Assembly (NCBI GenBank): GCA_016859345.1
Contig: CM029131.1
Span: forward strand, 10,448,533 to 10,512,532
Length of the DNA: 64,000 bases
Direction: 5' to 3'
Origin: Istiophorus platypterus
Taxonomy: Eukaryota; Chordata; Actinopteri; Istiophoriformes; Istiophoridae
Positions 10,347-21,856 of the stretch are shown piece after piece. The position numbers and the translations under genes are program-made. Under the pieces are notes generated by a model, which worked only from the letters and a program-made list of their open reading frames with translations, ran no database searches and had not been told where the DNA came from. Every line of letters starts with the position of its first letter. The stretch's first letter is position 1.

Positions 10347-11242
10347 TTTTCAGGCGTATGCCAGATATTTGCGCTTATCACGAAGGGTGGTGTATCGTCT
10401 TTATATTACCCCCGATGTCCGGAGTTTTCGTCTAACCCGCCACCTCAGCTGAGCTCGGCTCCGCACACATTGTTCTTCCCGTAATTACACGTTCGTTCCC
10501 TGTCTTCCCCTGCGTCGACAGCATTAGTAGCTTCACTGTAAATTAATCAGCAATTTTTTTTAAAGGGGACGGTCGCTTGGGTCATTTTTCAAGGCAAAAT
10601 TGCCCAGAAAACCTGATTATATCTTTGGGTTTCAGAAGATTTCTCGCACGAAAGAAGCAGAGTTAAGCGTCGCCGGGTGCTTTAGGAGTCTTCGATGGGC
10701 ATTTCTCAGCATTTCCTGACATTTTCTAGATGAAAAAAACAACATGAAAGAATAATTATCAGATAGTTGCAGCCTTATTTCTCAGACATGTAAAGAGAAT
10801 CCATCCTGACTTTGAAATTTGCGTCACACTTCCTTTTCAGGCGTATGCCAGATATTTGCGCTTATCACGAAGGGTTTATATTACCCCGATGTCCGGAGTT
10901 TCGTCTAACCCGCCACCTCAGCTGAGCTCGGCTCCATTGTTCTTCCCGTATTACATCGTTCAGCATTAGTAGCTTCACTGTAAATTAATCAGCAATTTTT
11001 TTAGTCATTTTCACAGAAAACCTGATTATATCTTTGGGTTTCAGAAGATTTCTCGCACGAAAGAAGCAGAGTTAAGCGTCGCCGGGTGCTTTAGGAGTCT
11101 TCAATGGGCATTTCTCAGCATTTCCTGACATTTTCTAGATGAAAAAAACAACATGAAAGAATAATTATCAGATAGTTGCAGCCTTATTTCTCAGACATGT
11201 AAAGAGAATCCATCCTGACTTTGAAATTTGCGTCACACTTCC
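10347..11242 (+). repeat. Imperfect head-to-tail duplication, 487-bp unit
   Basis: Copy 1 (10347-10833) and copy 2 (10834-11242) abut directly and both start TTTTCAGGCGTATGCC. Copy 2 is about 78 bp shorter because of several small deletions in its first half: a GTGTATCGTC-like loss after GAAGGG, part of the GTAATTACACGTTCGTTCCC region, and part of the AAAGGGGACGGTCGCTTGGG region. From about 11025 onward the copies are almost identical, with one visible substitution (TCTTCGATGG versus TCTTCAATGG). This could be a recent duplication or an assembly join of two reads or haplotypes. Confidence 0.93.
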
Positions 11243-12157
11243 CGACAAAAAAAAAAATAGATCTGAAATCTAATTTTCATTTACCTTTATTGAGTCATGT
11301 TACCTAGCCTCATATCGACTCTTTTTATTGTGGAAAAACGTGCAGGAGTCGATAAGTTCACGTAAACAGTGTCTTTAACACGGGCACATGAAGATTTGAC
11401 AAAGGGAAATTGGGTTTTTGCAATTCGGCTCCAGTTGCCGGTCACAGAACTGCAACCAAAAACTCACATCGTGCCCCCCCCCCCATTATGAAAGAGAAAT
11501 CCATAAAAGAGACAGGTTATTACTTTCTGTGTCAGGAATTTAATAATAATTTAGGTTTAATAATTCCCTCTAAAGAGACAGACGTCTTGCAAAATGGCCG
11601 TGATTCCATCTTCCTTTTCCCTACTTCTTCCCAAATTTCCCCCGTCCGCTCCCGCGGCTGCGTCTTCCCCCTACCTCACCCCCTCTCCTCCCTTTCTCCC
11701 TCCTCCTCTCCCCCTTGTTCCTCCCGGCGGGTGGGGGTAGTGAGGTTGGGGGGGGGGGCTCTGTCCATCCAGAGCCAATATGCTCTGTCTGCTGGCTTGT
11801 TAAACAGCAATCTAAAGGCAGGCTCACGCCTCGCCACTGGGAAACTAGCCACTAGAGTTCCAGCTCTAAACACACTCTGAAAAATACACACACACACACA
11901 CTACACACACGAAACCAAACAGCGCACAATTTGCAACAAAAGGCTCCCTGGGTGGTGGCGGCCTCGCATGTCAGAGATTCAGGCTGATTTGCTTGTGTGG
12001 GCAAATGTGTGAGCGAGTGATATGTGAAATGCAAGAGCCTAATAATACACTAATTTATTATGTTTTGATGCATACGCATTTCCACTTTCACACACACAAA
12101 CACACACACACACAAGCTGGAACATAGAGGAGGGCAGGGCTCTGCCAGTCTGCAACC

Positions 12158-12161
<4 letters not shown>

Positions 12162-12209
<48 letters not shown>
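12162..12209 (+). repeat. (GT)24 microsatellite
   Basis: Uninterrupted GT repeat. Confidence 0.97.
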
Positions 12210-12212
<3 letters not shown>

Positions 12213-12348
12213 AGGAGAAAGTGAGCAAGTGAGTTGGATGGGGAAGGCGGGTCAGGCGGCAGTAATGGAGGTCAGCGCTCAGGGAGATGAGAGAGAAACC
12301 AAAACACACGCGGCCCGTTTGTGCGCCCGCAGTCACGCGTGCAGGCGA

Positions 12349-12414
12349 ACACGCTCGCACACACGCGCTCACACACACTCGCACACACACTCGCACACAC
12401 ACTCACACACACAA
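12349..12414 (+). repeat. Compound CA/CTCGCACACA repeat
   Basis: CA repeat interrupted by CTCGCACACA and related 8-10 base units. It lies 150 bp upstream of a cleaner array of the same unit. Confidence 0.85.
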
Positions 12415-12570
12415 GTCCTTGTAACGTTTGCCCCGGGAGTTGAAAGCAAGAGCGAGAATTTAGCCCGACATAGTTTACGACTCCAGGGTCTTTTGGGATC
12501 ATGGAGTGGGAATAAAAAATGCTCTCTCTTTCCTTCTTTCTGCTGCAAAGACACACAGACCAGACACACA

Positions 12571-12630
12571 CTCGCACACACTCGTACACACTCGCACACA
12601 CTCGTACACACTCGCACACACTCGCACACA
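12571..12630 (+). repeat. 10-bp minisatellite, six units with C/T alternation
   Basis: Six exact tandem units of CTCGCACACA or CTCGTACACA in the order C, T, C, T, C, C, differing only at the fifth base. The alternation points to expansion of a 20-bp dimer. Confidence 0.95.
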
Positions 12631-12758
12631 CAGGTGCCCTCCTTCCTCCCTCCCCCCCTTTTTTTTCATCCTCTCTTGATCCAGAGGTGTGAGGTGCAGC
12701 CCGGCGTGGATGCAGCTGGAGCCGTGTAACGTTGAAGCGTTTGGAGGGCAAAGGGGGA

Positions 12759-12825
12759 GTGTGCGGGGGGGTGTGGTGGTGGTGGTGGTTGGAGGGGCGG
12801 CGGGGGGGGGGGGGGTGTTGGGTAG
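12759..12825 (+). repeat. G-rich (GGT)n and poly-G tract
   Basis: G7, (GGT)n and a run of about 14 G in 65 bp, with quadruplex-forming potential on the + strand. Confidence 0.8.
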
Positions 12826-13103
12826 CAGGTGGCTTTATGAAGTGGAGATGTAGTGGCGCTACTTCGGGCCGGGAGGCTCTGTTCAAATCAGGGCACTGAT
12901 GGTGCCAAAAGCCCCTCTATGGCCTATGGCCCCCCTCCAGTTTAGAATTAATCCACTCCAATGAATACCAGCACCACCACTCTCCCTCTAAGCTCATTCT
13001 TTAGCATCTAAATTTAAAAAGGCACCTCATCTATCTATCAGCTGCCCCAGGGCCGAGTCTGGATATACACCTCCTCAACCATTTGCTGTATGTAGAGATG
13101 ACG

Positions 13104-13133
13104 AGAGTGAGAGAGAGAGAGAGGGAGAGAGAG

Positions 13134-13164
<31 letters not shown>
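13104..13164 (+). repeat. Compound (GA)n-(GT)n repeat
   Basis: GA repeats passing directly into GT repeats, interrupted by TATATG. Confidence 0.9.
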
Positions 13165-14973
13165 CCTTGAGTGTGTGTGCGTGAGTGTTTTTAAAGAGCT
13201 GCCAAGAGTGTTAGCCCGCATGTGAGAGGGTGCGTATGAGAGTGCGAGAGAGGCTGGGGGGAGGCGAGGGGGGACGGATGAGGGGAATGTTTTTAAGCGG
13301 CGACTCCGAGTGCATCCTCTGCTCCGCCGCGATACGTACGTACACACTCACACACGAACACACACACACCGGCCACAAGTATCAGCCCTCGCCATCATGC
13401 CACTTCATCACAAGCACGCACCCGTCTGCTCGCGGCTCCCCAATAACAATTACCCGACGCCGAGCCCCAACTGTTCCAAACTCAGCGTCCATCTGCCGCA
13501 GAACGGAGGGAGGGTGGGCTGGGGGGGGGGGCAGGAAATGAGTTCACACGCCAAATCAAACAAGACGGAAAAATGAAAAGTAGCTCATCAAATCAGACGC
13601 GCGGCGACTCCACATTACAGACGGTGCCAGGAAATCGTGAGCATGAATGAGTCACATTTTAGTGTTTTTGATTGTGTTGGTGCAACATTTAAGAACCTTT
13701 GTGTGTTAAAGTATAGATGGGGAAAAAAAAAAAAGGCTGCGTGTGCCTTTGAAGGCGGCTTCAGCTGGATTTTCCTCTCGCAGCGAGGATACTCCGAGGA
13801 CGGACGCCGCGCATGCAGATGTAGTCATCATCCCGCAAGTCGTAATTTATGCAACTAGCCCCACATCCGCCGGCAAGTCTTTGGGATACAGTGCAGAATT
13901 ATCCGCGGGTAATAGATGCATGGACAGACACTCTGGATTCTGAAGATAACGGACCTTCATCCACGGTTGTTCCCTTACTTTAGGGCAGGGAAGGTCCCGA
14001 GAAAAGCAGGGGCGGGGGTAACTTTTATTAGGAAAAAGCACCTGGGCATCTTAAAGTGTCTTAATGGATTTGATTTTTCTCAGAGAACCGGATACTTCCC
14101 CCTCTTCAAGCCTCTATAAACACAAACCCAAAAGGAGTATCACATTTTTTGCTGAAGTGCTCATAACTCATGTCCACACTGAGGCCACAACGTGGGGGGA
14201 CAAAATGCATAAATACAAACCATGAATATATTTGAATTTTTAAAGCCTTTAGTTTCTCAGCTTAGCTTCTCAGTCCCTCGGAGGCACGGAAATCCAAATT
14301 TCTTAGTGTTAATGTCCCTCTGTTTGGATAATTTCCTAAAATTGCCACGAAGACAAACATTTACATCAGCGAAATCAACATTTTCTAACTTTGTATTTAT
14401 AAAAAGGAAGTTCCTCTCTTCACTCCAGAAGTTCTTTATGGGTGGGGAATTTCAAAGTGAAGGAGCTATTTTGGGCACCTCCCGTTCCAAAAATAAAAAT
14501 CTGAATAATTTTCCTCACAGTTTATACATCACTCACACTTGGTGCTGCAAACGCTAGTTCAGAAGGGCATGACCCCCCCTCCCAGATGAGTGACGAGAGG
14601 AAAACCATTAACCGCCGCTTAAGAAAATGAGTGGCTCTGTATTAAAAAGCCAAAGGTATGAGCCTCTGTACATAAAGACCTGGAGAAAGAATTGAACTAC
14701 AACTCCCATGGTCGGCAAGAGCCGTCCGATCACCGTGGTTGGGATTCTGTAACTCGCCAGTTCCTGATGCCTGGTAGCTCCACAGGGAATTAGCATGTTT
14801 ATGGGAGTTTTATGGGAGAAAAAGAAAGAAAGGGAGGAAAATGAAATCTGTCGAGCAGGAGAAGTGTTTTGTTTGGTGTCAGCAGAGCCGTAGCGTAATC
14901 CTGTATTTCCGTCCATTAAATTGCAACAGTCCCCTTAGTCCCTCTCTGTCGTCCTCCCGCCCCTCTCACCCAG

Positions 14974-15159
14974 GAGGCCCTGATCATGGCCAGCATGGAG
15001 CACCCCCACCTGGTGCGCCTGCTGGGCGTCTGCCTGAGTCCCACCATCCAGCTGGTCACGCAGCTCATGCCCCACGGCTGCCTCCTGGACTACGTGCACG
15101 AGCACAAGGACAACATCGGGTCGCAGCTGCTGCTCAACTGGTGTGTCCAGATCGCCAAG
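14974..15159 (+). CDS. erbb4: erbb4 exon: kinase helix C, hinge and helix E
   Basis: 62 codons, phase 0 to phase 0, EALIMASMEH to NWCVQIAK, between CACCCAG and AAG|GTAAGC. The opening Glu lies in helix C and pairs with the catalytic lysine in active kinases. QLVTQLMPHGCLLDYV spans the gatekeeper threonine (VTQLMP) and the hinge, including the hinge-proximal cysteine (HGCLLDY) conserved in EGFR, ERBB2 and ERBB4. It is near-identical to human, with MEHPH for MDHPH and LLDYV for LLEYV. A (CCG)n stretch begins within a few bases of the donor (about 15165-15196), followed by GA repeats. Confidence 0.97.
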
Positions 15160-15164
15160 GTAAG

Positions 15165-15242
15165 CCGCCGCCTCCGCCGCCGCCGCCGCCGCCGTGGTGG
15201 GCCCGAGAGAGTGAGAGTGAGAGAGAGAGAGAGAGGGAGAGA
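15165..15242 (+). repeat. (CCG)n and (GA)n repeats at the 5' splice site
   Basis: A CCG trinucleotide repeat (about 15165-15196) starts six bases after the exon end, followed by a GAGAGT/GA repeat (15204-15242). Confidence 0.9.
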
Positions 15243-16925
15243 GCGGCGCCAGCGGCCGCGGGTTCATGCCAGCATTCGATGGACAGATTCCAGCCCAAGG
15301 AAGCTCGGATTTCTGCCTCATTATAACTTCATCGCACATCCCCACTTCTTATTCAAACGGCTCTCGGAGCAGTTTTGAACCACCATCATCATCTTTCTCT
15401 CTTTTTTTTTTTCTTTTTATGATATTTTATACGCCCAGATGTCTACTGCCGTCGTCCGGGCTCGGCGGCATCGTGTAAAGATCTACGTTACGCGACACAC
15501 GTGCCGCAAACTCGGAGCGGTCGTAAAGAATCAGGGAACAGCAGCTGCAAATTTGAAAGCACATCATTTTGAGAACAAATGCAGGCCTTTTGGGGGGGGG
15601 GCTGTCGGTGTTGACTTTTTAGTATAAATATCCTCCAATTTTGCCCCCGTTGTGCCTAATTATCCTCCACCGCTTGATACGCCGATCATTTTCTCAACTC
15701 CTCGCAGCAACCCCGGCGGGCGGGACTCGTTCGCCGCGGAGTCCCTGTCCCCGGAGCGCGTCGATACACATTATTCTCCCGGGGAACGAATGGCGGCGCA
15801 AGAAATTAGCAAATTAAAGACCGTTTCTTGGCTGCTCGGACGAAAAGAAAAAAAAAAAAACTCCAGAAAAAATCTGCACTGCTCTGAATTGTTGAAACAG
15901 CAGTAAGGCCTCGAAATGTATTGTGTGTACTTTTGCTTACCCAAAGAACATTTGTGTTCTGTTTGCAAATTGAGGCGGTGGAGCCAGACTGCTTGATGGC
16001 GTTGCTGCCTGGTTAGATTTAACTTCTCTGAGTTATAACCCCGGGATGGCAGTAGGGTGCCAGGCTGCTGGTACATGCTGTGCAGCCAGACGTTCTCTGT
16101 GTGCTGTCATACAGACCCCCCCCCAGTCCCCCCCCAGCCCCCAAATCAAACATGATCTGACAAAAGGCTGATTTACTCCTGTGAGCGCTTTTTTTTTTTT
16201 TTTCCTTTTTTCCTTTTTTTCTTTAACAGAATTGATTTTTTTTTTGCGGCGACGCTGTCCCACGTCTGTCAAACCTCCGTTCGGTATCGGCGAGATTCAT
16301 ATGCAACAAAGGGCCCGTCCCTCCGTGATGACATGAGGGATGACATGGCAGCTGAAGTGACACGGAAAATGACACAAAAAATCAGCCACAGCTCTGCCTG
16401 TCACATACTGTATGAATCATCTTTGGGGGGGGGGGGCTCCAAGGGTTTCAAAATATTGCACCGTGCAGTTGTAGTGTTCGTTTGACCCCCGAGGGCAGCG
16501 GCGTAATCCGTACAGGCGATTCTCGTTTTGGGGGGGGGGGGTCACAGGTTGCAGGTCTCTCCTCTTCCAGCATTTGGGAAAACCAGGTTTGATGGGATCA
16601 GATGTGAGACAGATAAAAGCACTTGAGATGGTGCAAATAGGGTCTTATTTCATCACAAAAGACACAGTGATGCCTTTAATTTTTAAGAAATCTGGTTCAG
16701 TTATTCCGCGTCTTTTTATTTATTTTTTTATATAATTCATTCAGCTGATCCTGTGACAGTAGAGGGTGTTTATTTTGCACTCGCATGAGAAACGTTACAT
16801 GAGAACGTTATCTTTGAAATGTCTGTCCAGCATCCAGGGGACAAACAAGACTGTATCCTCACTGAGGAGCCTCGGTACGTGGGAGCTCATTCCTGGGGGC
16901 CGTTCCTCAGATACCCCCCCCCCCC

Positions 16926-16952
16926 AACACACACACACACACACACACACAC
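16926..16952 (+). repeat. (CA)n microsatellite after a C run
   Basis: A C homopolymer followed by AACACACA repeats. Confidence 0.93.
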
Positions 16953-17411
16953 TCCCAGAGCACAGCTCCATCATTCAGACTGTCAGAGTGGCTTCCTATT
17001 GGTCTTCGTTGAAGATAATGTGTTCCCCTTGTTTCATCCGTCAGCGATGAGGGTCTCAACTTCCTGTGATTGGGATTCACCAGGGGAGGGCTTAACCCTT
17101 TACCCAGCCCCCCACCCCCACCCCCACCCCTCCACCCCACATGATGGATGAATCCCAAGGGCTGGAGGAACAGGTTACTTAGGCAGGTACTTATTGGCGT
17201 AATTGGATTCGATTTCACCTGTGGCGGCGGGATGGGAGGGGTGGGGGGATTCGGGGGGGGGGGGTGGCGCCCATTCTCCGAGCAGCTCTGTGAGCGGGGA
17301 TGGACGAGGGAGGGGATTACTCGCCGCCGTCCACCAGCCGCACAGCTCTGTGGCGCTCGGACTGTGATTGATGGCGATAAAACCTCGCAGCGTTGCGAGC
17401 GGGAGAAGCTG

Positions 17412-17412
17412 C

Positions 17413-17445
<33 letters not shown>

Positions 17446-17475
17446 GGATACTTTAATTTGCTTTTATTGAACAAA
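17412..17475 (+). repeat. (TGAT)n with interspersed-element tail
   Basis: TGAT tetranucleotides (17412-17447) followed by GGATACTTTAATTTGCTTTTATTGAAC. This resembles the 3' end of dispersed fish elements, which often terminate in short tandem repeats. Confidence 0.6.
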
Positions 17476-18779
17476 TCAGCTAATCAACTGAGCAGAATCG
17501 ACAGGGATTCTTATGGCCCCAAGTAGCCTTTTCAGGACCTGTCCTTTCCATTAGCGCCTCCCTTTCTCTCAGTAATATCAGGTAATAGCCATTTGAAGGC
17601 CAGTTAGCCTCTCACCACCTGGGGCCTAATGATCGGTCAGAGTCTGTGAATCGAAAAGACGCGTCTCGTAAGACGACATGCGTCATGTCAACGTCTTAGT
17701 CGCTTGTTCCGGTGGTTTCCGTTTCTTTCAGAATAGTGAACTTTTATAAGATAAAAGCGGAAGCGGAAAAACATTTGCAATTTTGACAAAGTGAATGTAA
17801 TGTTTGTTTGTTTGTCTCAGGTTTTTTTGTTTTTTGAGGGTGTTTTTTGCACCCGGGTTGAAAATTCCGACTCTCGGCCTCATATAAAGAACAAAAAATC
17901 AAACGTTAACTTATCTTAATTGTGAAATATAAGCGCCGGCATTAGCTTTTCTTCGTTCTGTCAAGGAAAAGACCTTTATTAGGGAGAAACAAATGGGTTT
18001 GTGCTGGGTCAGAGCTCATATTGGCAGGAAACAGCAATGACTACAAGCTATAAGCTAAACTCGACCAAAACTTAACATTAACCGGGCGGATTTCGTGTCA
18101 TTCCTCGCCTGCGGGTTACAGCGCAACCGGAGCTCATGGAGCTAACCACCCCTCCCTCTGGCGTCAAAGCCAGGGAGCTTGCCTCCTCTGCTGCCGTATT
18201 AGCTTCCTGGATCCGCCTCGTACGTCCTCCACCACATAGCCCCGGGGTTTTTGTTTTTTTTTGTTCTTCTTCAAGCCGGAGCAAAATGACAGACCCTCTT
18301 TGCGGCGTATAACCTAACGCATGCCTGCGTGTGTTTGGTCATGTGAGCCAAATAAATATCCCGCCGCCTCCTCGGAGTGGTCCTCCCGCTCCCGAGGTAA
18401 TGATGGGGAACCTCTCCTCACAGTGGAAGAGCATCCTCCTGAAGACACACAATTTTCTGGCAAATGGAAGAAGAATTTTCCATCTGCCTTCGGTTCGCCG
18501 TGAAAAGGGGGTCGTTACTGTGAAGGACGGGAGGACAAAGAAAGGACATCTCTACAGCATAGTGAAGGGCCGGGGACATGTAGACCCAGGAGAAGGATTT
18601 ACTCTGTACTGTTGGAAATTTATATATAGATATATTTATATAGAGCCAGGCGTTCAAATTCCCCTTGTTTCCTGCAAATAAGTGTATGTTTTTTTAGTTG
18701 GAACTATTCTGTTAAGTTAAAGTAAAAACATCACATCAAAAACTATAAATAAATATTATTTTTTTTCGAGGGAGCAGAA

Positions 18780-19045
18780 GTTGAAAGGGTTGAGGCGCCT
18801 ACCTTTTACAAAAGTAAAGGTATTCATTATAACGACTGGCATCTTTCAAAGTGCTGGCTCTTATTCGGTTACTTATACTATTCCACTTAAGAAACGTAGT
18901 TAAAGCGATGTCGTTCAACACGATCCTTCCTAAAAACGACAATATTTACCTGTGGTGTGTTTTGCAGTAAACTGAAATAAAACAGTAAAAGTAACTAGTA
19001 CTTAGTGACTCTACTACATTGAGTACATACATATAAGTTACTATG
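18780..19045 (+). repeat. Remnant of a teleost dispersed repeat (AAGTAACTAAGTAC family)
   Basis: Segments such as ACAAAAGTAAAGGTATTCAT, ACGACTGGCATCTTTCAAAG and AAAAGTAACTAGTACTTAGT resemble in order a repeat frequent in spiny-rayed fish introns and 3'UTRs. Recognition is from memory and the element name is not claimed. A shorter, oppositely oriented relative may lie near 32400-32470. Confidence 0.4.
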
Positions 19046-19486
19046 ATTAGCCAGAGATAAATGACAGAGCCTGCGTCTGCTGCCAAACTGCATCAACCAG
19101 GCGAAGAGAAATCCTCCGTTTCCCGATTTCACCATAATGTCGTGGCAATTTGCCAACGTGCCCAAACCGCCACCACAACAATAGACAAACACCCGCCGTA
19201 TGTGGGCTCTGACCCGGGCAGTTGACCGCTACGCTGCAAATTGATTGGCCGAGGCCTGTCGCCAGGCAGTGACTCTTCATCACTGAGTGTTTTGGGCATT
19301 GAGATAATGGCCCCCATTAATCTACAGGCACACTCAGGCCTGCCCCCCCCCCCACACACACACACACACACACGGTGGCTAACGCTCACACACAACACAC
19401 ACATGGGCTCCCCAGCATAATGCAGGACCCACTGAGGTCTCTTTAGGTTGCGTGAACGGCGTCTAATTTATTAGTCCCCATCGTTC

Positions 19487-19760
19487 CGTTCCTTTTTTTC
19501 CTGCCTTTCTTTTATTTCCTTTCCATTTTCACCCTTTCCTCATATGTTATGTCCCTTTTTCTTGCCTTTCCTTACTCCCTCTCTTTGTTTTTTTACTGTT
19601 CTTTGATTATTTCCTGTTCCGTCCTCTCCATTATTTCGTTTCCCATCCCTTCCCTAGTCTCCTTTTATTCTTTAATTTCCTGTCCTTTTCTCTTCTTCTC
19701 TTCACTTCCCCTTCTCTTCCTCTATATTTTTCTCTTTCCTCTTTCCCTGGTAAACAGCTA
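19487..19760 (+). repeat. Pyrimidine-rich (TTTCC)-like tract
   Basis: Degenerate T/C-rich sequence with frequent CTTTCC and TTTCCT motifs and no obvious fixed period. Confidence 0.7.
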
Positions 19761-19896
19761 CGTTTCCTTTCCTTTCACTGTCCACTGTTTCCATGGCGTC
19801 CATGTTCTCGGGTTAACCAAGGTCAAAGTTCCCCCCACATCACCTCCTACATTACCCACTCCAGGCCACATATCCTCAAGTGACACTGTGCATGTC

Positions 19897-19905
19897 TGTG
19901 TGTGT

Positions 19906-19982
<77 letters not shown>
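19897..19982 (+). repeat. (TG)n microsatellite, about 85 bp
   Basis: One of the longest GT arrays in the window, with a single A interruption near its start. Confidence 0.97.
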
Positions 19983-19983
<1 letters not shown>

Positions 19984-20300
19984 TTATATAAAACCAGGAA
20001 TTTCTCAGTGCAGAGAAATGACCTCCTTCTCGCCATTGTGTCTCTCTCTGCATCTCCCTCTTGTCTCCATCTTCTCTTTATCACTCACTAACTGAATCTC
20101 TCTCTCGTTCGCCCTCTCACACACTCTCCCTCACTCACACACACACACACACACGTATGGAGTATTTTTTTTTCATTAGGTTTTGGATTATTAATGGAAT
20201 AATTAGGTTTGGGATGTATTTTAATGAACAAATCAATCACTGAATTAAATATGGGATTGGAACTGAGTGTATGTGGGGCTATGGGAGTCTTTTAATTTGG

Positions 20301-20833
20301 CTCTCCCCTCCTCTCTCCTCCACTTCCTCCTCTGTCCTCCTGTCCTCTCATCTCCTCCTCTTCTCTCCTCCCCCTCCTCTCTCTCCTCTCCTATTCCTTC
20401 CCTCTCGTCTTCTCTCCTCTTCTCTCCCCTCCCTTTCTTCCTCTTCTCTCCTCCTCTTCTCTCCTCTACCTCCTCTTCTCTCTTCTTCTTTTCTCCTCTC
20501 CTCTCCTCTCCTCGCCTCCCTCTCCTCTCCACCTCCACTCCTCTCTCCGCCCCTTCACCTCCCCTCCTCTCGCTCCCCTCCTCTTCCTTCCCTCTTGTCT
20601 TCTCTCCTCATCTTTTCTTTCTTCCTCTTCTCCCCCCTCCTCCTCTTCTCCCCCTCCTCTCCACCTCCTCTCCTCTCTCCTCCCCTTCCCCTCCCCTCTT
20701 CTCGCTCCTCCCCTCTTCCTTCCCTCCCGTCTTCTGTCCTCTTCTCCTCTCCCCTCCTCCCTCCCTCCTCCTCTCCCTCCTCTCTCCTCCCTCTCCCTCC
20801 TCCATTCTCCCTTTTTTCTCCCTGTCTTCCTTT
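20301..20833 (+). repeat. Polypyrimidine (CTCCT)n block, about 530 bp
   Basis: An almost pure C/T strand of CTCCTC, TCTCCTCC and CTTCC units. Reading frames of 198-211 codons on + and up to 138 codons on - are repeat translations (Ser/Leu/Pro or Arg/Glu/Gly only). On the transcribed pre-mRNA it gives a long C/U tract, a potential polypyrimidine-tract-protein platform far from a real splice site. Confidence 0.95.
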
Positions 20834-21809
20834 CAAAGTCTCTCCTCAGGCTCAGTACAATGAAGCAGAACAGATTCAGCAACTATCTGTCCTGCTGGTG
20901 AAGTGATCGACTTTGGCACCAATCTGGACCAGAGTCTTGATTGTTTTTTGCAGGGTTGGTGGTGGTGGTGGTGGTGGTGGGGTGGGGTGGGGGGGGGCTG
21001 TATCTGGGGCACGCTCACAGGCCTCTGGTCAGCGAAGGAGTAAAGGGAGCAGAGTAGTTCGGGGTAAACATAGCAGCGAATCACAGCGGCGAGTTGGTGG
21101 ACGGACGCGACCCCAACGTACCCTGCAGCAGAAACCCCCTCAGTTGGAGGAGCGCTCTGGTGTTGCGGTGGCTCTGGACGGCGTTCCACAGCCGGAGCGC
21201 GTTAATGGTGGCGAAGGACGTTCACCTAAAACGATTCCTCCGAGGTGATCCCGTTGCCGCACTGTGTCGTGATGGCGTATGCATGGAGGCGTGTGTGCCG
21301 AAGCGGTTATATGATCATTTGAATTTATTGCACTTGCTCTGAGATGTATGTATGAAAAACTAAGCGCATCCAAGGACAAGAAATATACTCAACTACACAC
21401 TCGCACGAACACACACACACACACACACATGCACACCCATGCACACACACGCACACACACACACGGTTTGGGGTTTTTTGGCTAAATCAGCATACATGTC
21501 CTGCCGTTGCTTAGTCAGGGAAACAAAAGTAAAAAAAAAAACCTCTGGTCTTTTGAATCCTGGCTCCCGATCTTTGGCCCCACACATTGCTGTGTGTGTG
21601 TGTGTTTATGTGTGTGTTCATGTGTGTATGCGTGCGTGTTCGGGTCCAGCCTCGATGGGCGGGGAATCCAATCTGGTCGGGCCAACGCGGAGCCCCCGCC
21701 GTGTCGTGCACTCCCCTGCAAACGCTGCTCTGCGCTGAGCAAACACATCTCGCCTGTGCTCATTAGCCGAACCTTAACGCTTCTCCCAGCTGCTGCTCTG
21801 CCCCCCCCC

Positions 21810-21816
21810 AAACACA

Positions 21817-21853
<37 letters not shown>
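21810..21853 (+). repeat. (CA)n microsatellite
   Basis: ACACACACCCACACACA and a following CA repeat after a C9 run. Confidence 0.93.

Positions 21854-21856
<3 letters not shown>

Larger units (their letters stand above)
9934..14973 (+). other. erbb4 intron (5040 bp)
   Basis: It contains a 487-bp tandem duplication (10347-11242), GT/CA arrays and variant-unit repeats (12162-12630), a G-rich block (12759-12825), a GA/GT compound repeat (13104-13164), and otherwise unique AT-rich sequence at 13640-14940. No exon is recognised. A 210-codon frame starting at 9820 is exon sequence running on into the intron. Confidence 0.75.

Noticed and set aside
9820..10452. 210-codon frame extending the catalytic-lysine exon
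   Set aside because: Reads through the GAC|GTGAGT donor into intron sequence; the in-phase downstream exon at 14974 confirms splicing.
20267..20906. 198-211-codon Ser/Leu/Pro frames
   Set aside because: Translation of the CTCCT repeat block within an erbb4 intron.
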